From Cyprinodon diabolis (taxonomy: Eukaryota > Chordata > Actinopteri > Cyprinodontiformes > Cyprinodontidae): a stretch of 64,000 bases of DNA. Positions 40,901 to 52,600 of this stretch are shown here, in pieces. Within the stretch, counting starts at the first letter, position 1; every line of letters starts with the position of its first letter. The stretch is from positions 20,443,611 through 20,507,610 of the forward strand of contig CM060081.1 of NCBI GenBank assembly GCA_030533445.1, read 5' to 3'. The notes under the pieces are model-generated. The model was given only the letters and a program-made list of their open reading frames with translations, ran no database searches and had not been told where the DNA came from. A program made the translations under genes and the position numbers.

Positions 40901-43900
40901 CTAGGCTTCTCTCACCTAAGCTTTACATTCAACTCTTTTAGTAGGTAATTTTGACAAACATTTCATTGTAACTCTGGTCGTACGTTTAGGGTTATATCAT
41001 GCTGGAGGGTGAACCAGATATCTCTTCTCAAACCTTTGCTACATCTAACAGTTATAAAACAGGTCTCCTTGAGACTACACTGTATTTTGCTCCACGCATA
41101 CGTACAACACAGCGAAGAGTCTCTCCGCAGCAGGGACGTTGCACCAGATTTTGAGCCCTTTGCCCTCTCAATGTTGGTGAGCAAAAAAAGAAAAAAGATG
41201 CAGAACATATCTGATGTGCTGACAAAAATGAGGAACATTCATGTCAGCATATCAGAGAAGAGGGACAGAGAGTGAGGTTGTCAGTAGGTTAGATTGAACC
41301 CAAGGTAAGCTGTACCTGCAGGTTCCGCAAGGGAAAGTAACAGTACCGTTTTTGAGCAGTTGTCTGACCCATAGGAAAGAGAAAAATTCGCTGTATTTTT
41401 AATAGTTTTCCTGTCTCTGCTAGTAGCACGGTGGGCATTTTTTTGTTACTTTACCGAAATAGCCTAATGAACTCAATTTGCCCAGCAAAAACAGGTGACA
41501 GCTGTTGCAGCTTGGTCAACGCTATTGTTTGTTTGTAAAACTAGTTAGTGTTGACAACATTGGCTGGCCCAGCATTGTCTTTACACTTAGAGCCACAATC
41601 AGCCTGGCGACTAGCTGTGCTTAAAACTTCACCTGGGCATACAAACACCAGCAGCAGCTGTCTGGAGTGGGCTATGTTAACTTCAACCAGACTTTGCATC
41701 ACAAGCGAACTGGGTTTACCTTTGGGAAATAAAGTAGTCAACAGCTTCCTCTCCTTTTTCCCACTTTTCTGTTTTTTCCATTTCTTTATGCTCTTGTTAC
41801 CTGGATTTATACTTTTTGATCAGCATGATACCTAGCCCAAAGGTCATTTAAACTGTTCTGACTGGTCGCTGGTTGCTGTCTGGTGGTCTAAACCATTTGG
41901 CAGCCCCAAGAGGGGGTCCCCAGAATGTCTGATATGTTATTTGTACTCTACATAAAATGAATTAAATCAATTGATGGTATCAATATAGGTGGAATAAATA
42001 ATGACACCAATTAATTGAAGTACCCAATTCAGTTGAAATGAAAACATAAAACACTAGGATTTTCATGGGCACCCCATCTGACTTAATCCTTAGTCTGCTT
42101 CTCTTGGTAAGTTCTCTGCTCAAAAGGTATTGCTTTAAGGGACTTCACTAAATACATTTTTTCTTGCGGTACTTTTCTTTCTCTTTCTCCAACGCATCTC
42201 CAACTCCTCAAATCAACCTGTCAATCACCCAAAACGTCTTTGCTGTGGCGGGAGGTGCTCAGCAAATACGCTTCCTGTCACCTCCGGTTGCTGCTTGGCT
42301 ACACCCTGGGCCGTCCTATACGTTTGTCTTGCAGAGGAGCTACTGCAGATTTACAACTTTTAACGAGAGTCGAAGGGTAAACATTGGGTAAACAACCCTA
42401 GAGCGAAAATCCGTCGCAAGCCTGTCGATAAAGGAGTAGAAGCTTTAATCGTCATTAAAATATTTATCTTGCACATCTAAGAAATATATCAATATATTTT
42501 GAAATATTTTACATTTGAATTTAAAATTAAATTATAAAAAAATATATATATATTTTTTAAACTCTTAATCAGGGTCATTGGGGGGGTTGGGTGGCACCCT
42601 CTATTGGCCAGCTGCCACATGTGTAATGCATGAAATATAATCATTACAACCACCTTATGTTACATATAAACTTGTCATTACTTTTTACTAAATCTCTTGG
42701 TATTTTTCTCCATTTAGATGTGTCAGAGTTTGGAGGACCCAAATGCAGAGGTAGAGAGGCTGAGGAGATTTCTTGTGGATTTAATTAAAGGAAACTGTTT
42801 AACAAAGGCAGGAAACCAAAAATCCAACTAATAATGAAACACAGACCAGAACCATGGAGACATCAAGGGAAAACCAAACAGGAGGAGCCAGGGAGAGATG
42901 AGGAACGTAGACCACAGCATGGGAAGACAGCAAAGACAAGGAACCAACAAAGAGTGAGAGCAGTGGGAGAGCATATATAGCAGAGAGAGACAAAGGGAGG
43001 GCTAGCGAGCTGACAAGGAGCAGGTGTGAGAGGAGACAACGAGGGAGCCAAGGGGAAAGGAACACACACACACACACACACAAGAGGGCAACAGAGGACA
43101 ACAGAAAAACATAAGAACTAACATAAATCTTGAAATTACAACAAAACTGGAATTAAACCAATAAAACTAGAAAACAAGGAGCAAAGTAAAGAACAACAGA
43201 ACCAAGACCATGACAAGATGTTGCATTTTATGTTAATTTCGATGCCAGTGTATCATATTAAACTGGTGTAGGTTTATTGGTTGATTTATGACATCATTTC
43301 AGTTACAATGGTGCTCCTTATTTCCTACTTACATTGTTGCCTTGCCACAACTCCTCTAATAAGACAAGGCATTTGTCAGATTGGTGGTGATATAGATGGT
43401 GCTAAAGACAGGCAATCAAAGAAGAAGTACTGATACACATTGCAAAAGACTTTCTGATCAAATTAGAAAAAATTAATTTTGTGAGAGGACGTTTTTGATT
43501 TTATAACAAACATCCTCTGTCGTCCCAGGGGGCGACAGTGGGTTCGGATGAAGGAGTTTTCCCTGAAACCTGAGGGTTGTCGATTTAGTCCTTTCAGTGT
43601 CATTGTGTCCTTGGGCAGACACTTCACCTGCATTGTCTACTGATGGTAGTCAGAGGGACTGGTGACCACAGTGTACGCCAGCCTTGCTTCTCCCAGCGAA
43701 CTCAAGTGCAGCTGTGGCTACAATGTAGCTTCCCACCATCATTGTGTGAGTGTGAATAGGTGAATGACTGAATGTAGTGTAAAGTGCTTTGGTCGAGTCC
43801 TCTGACTAAAAAAAGCACCATATCAGTACAGGCCATTTACCATTTTGTTTTGTGTGAAGCTGTATTTACCATCATGTAGAAATGTCTCTGATTAAAAAAG

Positions 43901-46546
43901 CACCCAAATAAACAGCTTGTTAGCTATTAACTAACATTCATCCTTGTGAATTAAAGCTACAGTGTGTAACTTTTAGCGACATCTAGCGGTCAGACTGCAG
44001 ACTGCAGCAACATGATCATCTCCCCCCCACCGATTCTCCCCCCCAACAGTACGGCGAGCGTTACGGGACAAAATGTCTTCCACGACGTCCGCATCACCTA
44101 CCTTCTCAAGTGATGAGGTTTGTTTACATAGATAATTTTACAGATAGTATTTCATTAGTCTGTGTAGGGTATAGATTTCATGTAGACTTAAGATAATAAA
44201 TATACCCGTTATTTTTTCTACATCGTTGTGACATTTTGGCGATCTCGCAATCGCTAGTTTGTTGGCTCTGCGCTGCCGTAGCGCAAAGATGTCTGCCTCC
44301 ATGGCTGCGAGACCCGCTCCTATGTAATTATAAATAACGAATTCTAAGGCAACTCAAATATTAAAGTTAAGAGGCTGAGCTCGTAGATGATGATAAAATA
44401 ACATAGTTATGTATAATATATTACATTTCTGACTGTATATCCCTGTAATTATTACACACTGTAGCTTTAACATATATAATAGAGTTGTTGTGTCTTCTGA
44501 GATTTTAGAAGGGAGATATAAGTGAAAGACTAAAATGACAGTGGAAGACAGTATATAATGTCCACTGTTCTTTAATTGGTGCTTCCTCTACAACCCTTAG
44601 AGATCAGTCTAATTACCTTTGGAAACGCTGCTGCAGTATGCTTAACATCCATTGATTAACTACATTTTTCAGGCGTTTCTTGCTGAGCTTGCAATGTACA
44701 GGTTGTTTAAGCTTTCTTGGTGAAAGTAGATGCCTGTTGCTTCAGAGTGATATAACAATAGGAAGTTAGTTCTAATATGAAAGGTAATTACTTGTTGTTG
44801 TTATGTGTCCATGGCAGTAGGAAATTTGTACACAAGCCATTATGTGTCTTTGTCAATGTAAAATAGAAAAATGCAACTTTGAATGTTCCTCATCAGCAAT
44901 CACAGATACCTTGCAGATTGAAAGTGAATAGGAATTGAAGACCTTACAGATTTGTTTGTTTTTTTTTTTTTTAACACTTGGTAGTACCAGGTTGCTTTGA
45001 TAACAGTCTTCAGGTCATCTACCATGTTTGTCCTGTCATCCCTCGTCTTCCTCTTGATAACAGCCCACAGATTATTTTTTGGGGTTAAGGTCATAGGAGT
45101 TTGCCGGCTGTTTAAGGTCAGTTACACCACAGTCTATAAATCAGCTTGTGGTACCTTTGGCAGTGTGGACAGGTAGTAAGTCCTAACAGGAAATGAAATA
45201 ATAATCTGCAGTGTCAGTATTCACAGTCCCATTTCTCTAAAGGTTAATGACAAAATGTGAGCCATTGTAAGTCAGTGGGTGGGGCTGACATTGATTCTGC
45301 TGACTTCATGTAGCGACCCACACCAAACTACACCACAGCAAGCCGTTCAAAGCTAAGAGGATATATTTCAGACTAAACTAAAGAGCCTGGAGTTGCTCCT
45401 TCAGTATGCTGTATATTGATTGGAATAACTTTATAAAGTTATTTCCACATTTTTTAGTTATACAATTGCCTTAAGAGTTAATAAAATCCATGAAGAAATC
45501 TTTCTCAGTGAGAAGGAGTTAATTAGATGTCAGGGTTTTAAGGAAGCTGCTTTAGTCCTACCTACTAAGTTTGATTGGTAAAGGGGAAAGTTTAAATGGC
45601 TTAATGATGAGTCTGCTACGCAACGACATAAAATAGATAAATACAGAGTGAAGTAATAAATTCTATATTATATCTATATAATCAGTGATGGGACTAACGG
45701 CGTTGAAAGTAACGGCGTTACCAACGCCGTTACCTTGTTTTAGTAACGAGTAATCTAACTAATTACTTTGACTGTAACTATAACGCAGTTACCATTGCAG
45801 ACACCCCGTTACTGCGCGTTACTCAGGTCGCACAATGAACCTTTTTTCATGATAGGACTCGTGCGCAGCTGCGTGAAGCTGACACCCCACCCACGTCAAA
45901 AAACTCTGCAAATAGACTGAATGGTTAGTGCAACGTTAGTGCAGATTTGTGCAGAAAAAAATATTGTTTGTGCTACTTTTGTTTAAGAGATATTAAAGAT
46001 TATTTTTTAGGTCATCCAGAGGTGCGCGCCTTGTCATGAGAGAGGGGAGGATGAGAATGGCTGATGTATAGTGAGATTCCGTCTGTCAGTTGGGTAGGTG
46101 GGTGTTTCCGCTGGCGGGTGTTAACGTACAGCACACACAGAGAGATGGAGAGTGAGGAGGATCCAGCAGCAAACAGCGTTTTCCACATGGAAATACCGGT
46201 GTTACGTCGAGCTGCGTTTCCCCATCACATACGGTTTCCTCTGCATCTCCGCACAGCGCAGGCGGCACGATTCACCGCGCAAGCGACAGGAAACGCGCAT
46301 GCTTGCTAAAGGCGCGCAACAGTCGCCCTGTGCTCGCGCCAAAGGAGAACTATGGAGAGCGTGAACAATCAAATGATAGGGAGAAATCTGGATGTATGGA
46401 TGGATGGATGGATGGATGGATGGATGGATGGATGGATGGATACTCTGCCTTCTCAACCTACTGTATTTTTTATTTTAAACATTATTTGATGGCCTTTGTG
46501 GCAGGGATGGAGATCCATATTTTATGTCACACACAGAGTATACATC

Positions 46547-46619
<73 letters not shown>

Positions 46620-49600
46620 GGATGTTGCGGCATCTATAACAACCCAAACACACAGGATTTCAGAATTAGACATCCCCAGTTTCACCAGATCTGAATGCCC
46701 TGTTAAAAAACTTCACATGGCGTTCCCCCCTGATGTCATTTACGTTGAGTTGCAATAAATGCAAAACTCTCTGCAAGTTCTTGTCTTTGTCGTCCTCCCT
46801 ATTCAGCTGGCTTTGGAAACACACCGCAAGAAGGTGGGGGCTGGGTGGTGAGGGTTACGGGGCGAGAAACGCAAAAGTAACGCAATAGTTACTTTTACTA
46901 GTAACTAATTACTTTTATTGTGGAGTAACTCAGTTAGTAACTCAGTTACTTTTTGGGAGAAGTAACTAGTAACTATAACTAATTACTTTTTCAAAGTAAC
47001 GTGCCCAACACTGTATATAATTAACTGATTTAAAAATAGGATATTTAAATATTTATTGCAATAGTTTAAAATGTATATTCAATTATTTTATAGCTCATTA
47101 AGTTTTAAATTTTATTATTTCATGGTACCTGTAATTTATACATGTCTTTAATGATACATTTAATGAGTGATTTATTTAATTAATATTTATTTGATATCGC
47201 GTTTCATCAATTCCATGTTATATATATACATTTATCTATTTCAGAATTGATAAATAATAATTCTATCCCCTTAAGCCTCCATAATGTTAGAGCAGTCACT
47301 ATTCAATAAAAATAAATTCTGATCTATTTCAACTCAGAAATAAGTAGTATAAATTAGCTGGGAAGAAGTCCTGTGAGTAGAAGGCCTGTGAAACTTACCT
47401 TACCTTCGTAGGTTTGCAGTTTTACTACTGCTTCCAATTTTAGAACCTAATGGTATTATAAATACGAAGCATCACCTAGAACTTCTTAGAAACCAATAGA
47501 ACTTTCTCTGGGACGTATTAACTTGGTTGGTTAGCACCTATAACAAGACAGAGCTTTACTCACTGCAATCCCAGCATCACACACACATCACACTAGCTAC
47601 TCACAAGATGCTCCTGTATTACAAACAGGAGCAGGCTAGGGTTCAATTTCAGCCTGTGAGTCACCTTTAATTCAGTGTCATACAAGCAGAATTTTAACAT
47701 GAATACATGCAGTATAAGAGTGTATTTTCAGCTCAGCTAAATTAGTGCATGTAGATAAAGGTGGAAATAAAAAACATATTTTAAGCTTATTAAGGTTAAC
47801 TAAGCGAGCAGCTTATCATAAAACTAAGCAATTAAATAGTAGCAAAAAGTTAGATGCTGAAATATAAGTTTTAGACTGATGATTTTTCCTAAGTTTTTAT
47901 TTTTTTTTATGTTGAAAGCCACAGGTTTGACTACAGTCCTCGAGGCACTGTTTTTAAGGATTCTCATCTACTTTGTTAGCGTGGTCATTCAGGATCTTAA
48001 AATTGCCCACACAATTTAGAGTGCCTCGTTAAAGAGTTCACATACCTTGAACTTCTTGATATGTTCAGCTCCAAACTTTAATCTAATTTGTTAAGACTCC
48101 TGACAATTTCTCTGATTTGATTATGTAATTCCTTCTTTTCTACTCTTCTTTTTAAAGATCATAATAGAGCCCATTTACCTCTGCTCTATCAGCCCTCCCA
48201 TTAGTTTTGAACAGGTTCCCAGTTGCTGTTAAAGACCATGTATATGATCAGGGTGATGTGCAATTTAAGATTTTTATCACATATTTTCATGATGGCAAAA
48301 ACGTTTATCTTAATGTCATGTTTTGTGGTGAACTGCCAGCCTTGCCAGCCAGACTGATAGAAAATTTACACAGCATACCAGTCTTGTTAGAGCTGGTATA
48401 GCTCCATTTCACAGGGTCAGCCTCATCAGGTTGTAACTGATTATATAACGTGTGACGCAAAAACTTCAACATGCTCTTTTTTTTTTGTAATTTTGTAGTC
48501 CGTAACACATAAAGGCAAGAATAGGAAAAATATGTCCATTTTAAAATGAAATGACACTAAAGCCGTCCATTGATGAGGTTTAAATGTTGGAAGAATCACT
48601 TAGGATATAAAAAAAATCTGAAAAAGAAATTCCATTATGGTAGTCATCTTGCTCTTATGCTAGCAGTAAAGCAGAAAGGCGCTGAGAGTCACACATCAAG
48701 TCCCGCCTTCCGTGCTGTGATTGGTCTGGACAGATCTGGCTGGAGTTAATGATGGTTTACCAGACAGAATTACGCCCTGTGTAATTCATTCTGGCTAGCC
48801 AGGCTAGTAAAGTGCACACTTTATTTTTATAGCATCTCCAGAATCACCACTAATCACTTGGCTGCTTCTTTGACATCTCTGGCTCAGGCTTTCCAGTTTG
48901 CATTTGTGCCATACTCCTTTTTTTGGAGCAGGATTTAAAAGTGTAGCATGAAATTTTCAATGCTTGGGTCATTGATGTTTAACTAAACTCTGCTTGAATG
49001 TCTTCCAAACCCTTTGGCATGTCTACTGTGTTATTTCCCCTTTCTGATGCAGTTTCTTAAACCTCTGAGACCATCACAGAACAAGTGAATTTGAGTAGTG
49101 ATTTACCTTCAAACAGATGGGCCATATGAAAAAATTAGGGTATTTTGAATCATATTGATTGCACAGAATTTTATCAAACTGGTCAACGTAAAAGGAATCA
49201 AATTCCAATGGAAGTAACATTTCAGATTTTTGTTTTTATAAAATTGAAAACCATTATTTTTTTAATCTGCAATTAGGTAAAGCTTAATAATATCATAAAT
49301 GAATTAACTTTGTAGTTAAACTGGGATAAGATGTAAGAAAACATTCCTCAGCTGATAAGTTTTATAAAGCTCGGCCTCTTTCCTGTGCTTGATGATTTTC
49401 AGTTATAGTAAGATTGCTCGAACCTTTTTCCAGTTTCCTATAAGCAGCCGCACATCCAATTAAACCTATTCTGATCTGAAAGGTATATTTTGTCAAGCAG
49501 GTCCAGACAGTGCAGTTACATAGTAGACAACATATTTATTATATGTGTCATAATTTTAATATTATATTTATGCATTTATTTTTTTTTTTTAAGAACATGG

Positions 49601-52600
49601 TTTTTGATCAGTGACTGTGTTAAGAAGATAAAATGAGGAAATACTTGGGTGTGTTAGACCTAATTTTCTAAATAATGGGAAAATCATATCAGAGGAGCAT
49701 AAACTGAACCATTCTTAGCCGGTTTACTCTTTTTTTCAAGGGTCTGAAAAAACTGCTGTAATTGAAGTGCAGAGGGAAAAGAAACACCATAGATGCATGT
49801 GTTATCAGTGGCTCCAGGCCCTATTGCTAATCTGCCTTTCCTGAGAAAGATGTCTGAGAACCTGTGTGCAGCCATCTGAATAAGTACCTGCTCTCATACT
49901 GTCTGTTTGACATTTCCTGCCTGCTTCCCTATCTCATGTTTAGGTCATAAATGATCTCCCTATAGATACAGATTTCAACACACTCCTAATCCTCATATTC
50001 CTCACTTTCACTGTTGTTTGCCTTATTGCTGATTGCTTTCAGATATGCTATCTCTTGGGAAATTGAAAATGTGACTTTGACTATTTGATCACTGGTGGTG
50101 CTGCCACCCAACAGTGCTGTTTTTTTCTTGGTATTTTAGGGTGAGACTGACTAAATAACTGCTTAGCAAAAATAATGACTTGCATAGCATGACATGCTAT
50201 AATCTGATTGAAGAAAAAAACATATTTTTGACATTATTACTATAAATATTTGTGCTTCCCTTTCCTTCAAATAACAATTTAGTCAGGGTCTGTTGTAGAA
50301 AGGTTAAGCGTAAAGCAAGATATCCAATAACTGTGATTGCTTTGATTTAGGTTGTCTTTTGGAAGGAAAGTTCTCAGCAGACTGAGGCAGACAGAGTGAG
50401 AGTTACCGACTGCACAGCTCTGCTCTCCGGTTTGACAAGCAGTACAGTCTACCTGATCTCAGTCAGAGCCCAGAACAGTGCCGGATTTGGACCATCCAGC
50501 CCTTCTGTCACTGTCACCACCAAGAAACCACGTGAGTCTGCACAAAAAAACAAAACAACACAGGGTATTTTACTGTCTATTTTACTGTTCTTTGCAGTTT
50601 GATAATAAATTGTATCTTATTTCCAAGATTTAATTCTTTCACTAGCTACGTTTACATGGACACAATCTGATTGAAGGCCTGATCAGTTAAATAATGTGTC
50701 CAGTTGAGAGAGATGTTTTTTAATCCTCATTCCGATTAATATCCATGTAGATATCCATTCAGATCAGTCTATCTTTCCCCACTTATTCTGCTAGTTGCCT
50801 ATTTCTGACAGTCTATGGACAACAGGCAGGGTAAACCATGAACAGGTCGCCAGTCTGTTGCAGGCAACTTGTAGACAGACAAAGACATACAACCATGCAC
50901 ACACACTCACATTTAGAGCAGCAGCCATACAAAATTGCCATTGCCAGTCAAATGCCAGCCGAAAAGCAGCCCATTTCCCTGCAACTCCAAGAAAAATCCC
51001 CTCCAACTTCCAGCCACTGGAGTAAACCCGTCCTTCTCCGGGGCAAATCATGACAGAAAAATATTTTAGTACAAAGATTGATGTATAAAAAGGAATTGTA
51101 GGAGACCAGCCAAGGGCCCATCAATCAAGGGGACATTTTGAATGGCTATTACTATAAAGACAATTTAGAGAGGCCAATTAACCTAACAGTACCCGGAGAC
51201 AATCCACACATGTAGAGGGAGAACATGCTAACCCCTTGCAGAAAGACCCCGGGCCAGGAATCACACCCAAAACCTTCTTGCTGCAAGTGACAGTGCTACA
51301 AACTGCACCACAGGGCATCCCATTCACAACTTTGAATAAAGTTCAATTAATTTTATTTATATAGAGTGGATTCAAAACACATTCCCAACCCACATTACAG
51401 AGACGGTACTGCTAGATTACTTAGGAAAACCAGTTGACTACATCCAGTCATTGACTCGCAAGACATGCTCTACCTGGATGAACCTGTGAACGACCTTCAC
51501 TTGCATAATGTCGATAACCCTTTAGCAATCCCTCACAATGAATATGACAGTCGAGAGGAAAACTCCCTTTTAACAGGATGGAACCTCCTTTGCAGAACAC
51601 AGATGGAAAAAGCATAAATTCTCTCATTTTCTTGAGCTCCTTTTCATGAATAAAATTCCGTAAATTCAGATTAAATTCAAATACTCAATGATTAAATCAT
51701 TGCCCACTGCAGAGGTAAAAATTGCCACAGATAACATTGGTTTATTCATTTATTGTCAAAATTCTCTCTGCATAATTGTATATCTTGCAGCGCCAAGTCA
51801 GGCTCCTGGAGCCATTGAGTGGAACCTGACCAACTCAAAGATCTTTTTAAAATGGGAGCACGTCAAGGCATTGCAGAATGAATCAAAGGTGACGGGATAC
51901 AAGGTGAGTTTCTCAGAGAAATAGAAGTGTGGAAATAAACACAGCTACAGCAGCTGGCATCTTAACAAATGGTTTTCTCATTGTGGAGAAAAGATAGACC
52001 TCAACACCCCAGTGTTACAATATGGATTGGACCTGCCTGGCCCTTCAAAATTAAAAGATCTGTTCCAGTTGATAAAATGAGTGCCTTCAAGCAGCAGAGA
52101 GAGTTCAGCTGTTTCAAACCAATACAACAAGGAATCATGTTTGATCTACTTTGCATACTTTGTGTGGATGAAAACACAGTTTCTGATTATTCTTTTCACT
52201 ATATATATTCCTTTCCCTGAGATATGCAACCCCAGTCATTTAAAGATAAGCCTTTTGTGGAACTGTGGTAAAAGGAAGCACATGTGCTGCAGATATTTCT
52301 TGTTTATTAAACTACCTAATGCAAAATCTTGAAGAAGCAGGCAGGATTTCTAAGACGTTTTCGAAAAATAAAAGGTCAAATCTCTTTGTTCTTTATGCTT
52401 CCTACATGGGTCAGCACAGGACACGTTTATAGCAATATAAAAGCATGACTAAATGTCTTCATAAAACGCCTAATGTCCTGTTTCATGTCATTTTATTGTT
52501 CATTTGACCTATTTACATCCTTAAAAGATAGGAAAGCAATACTTTGACCGCAAAAACATGTCTTAATTTTCAGGTAGCCCATTGTGGGACATTATGCTGA

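Larger units (their letters stand above)
45683..47013. mobile_element. hAT-type DNA transposon with perfect target duplication
   Basis: The ends are CAGTGATGGG and CCCAACACTG, with sub-terminal repeats of GTAACGGCGTT and GTAACTAGTAACT. A perfect 8-bp duplication TATATAAT flanks it (45675-45682 and 47014-47021). The 1,331-bp interior has a GC-rich, CpG-bearing stretch at about 46020-46370 and two microsatellites, but no transposase frame. Confidence 0.88.

Noticed and set aside
42164..42391. Frame with a possible exon-like stretch in the FN3 intron
   Set aside because: Exons h and i join in phase as GYE-VVFW as the family requires, so no coding exon is missing here, and no acceptor/donor pair frames it.
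46303..46557. Frames with repeated MDGW or IHPS units
   Set aside because: They are translations of the TGGA microsatellite.
46547..46619. Regularly spaced short repeats considered as a CRISPR-like array
   Set aside because: Tandem units without spacers in a vertebrate intron are a microsatellite.
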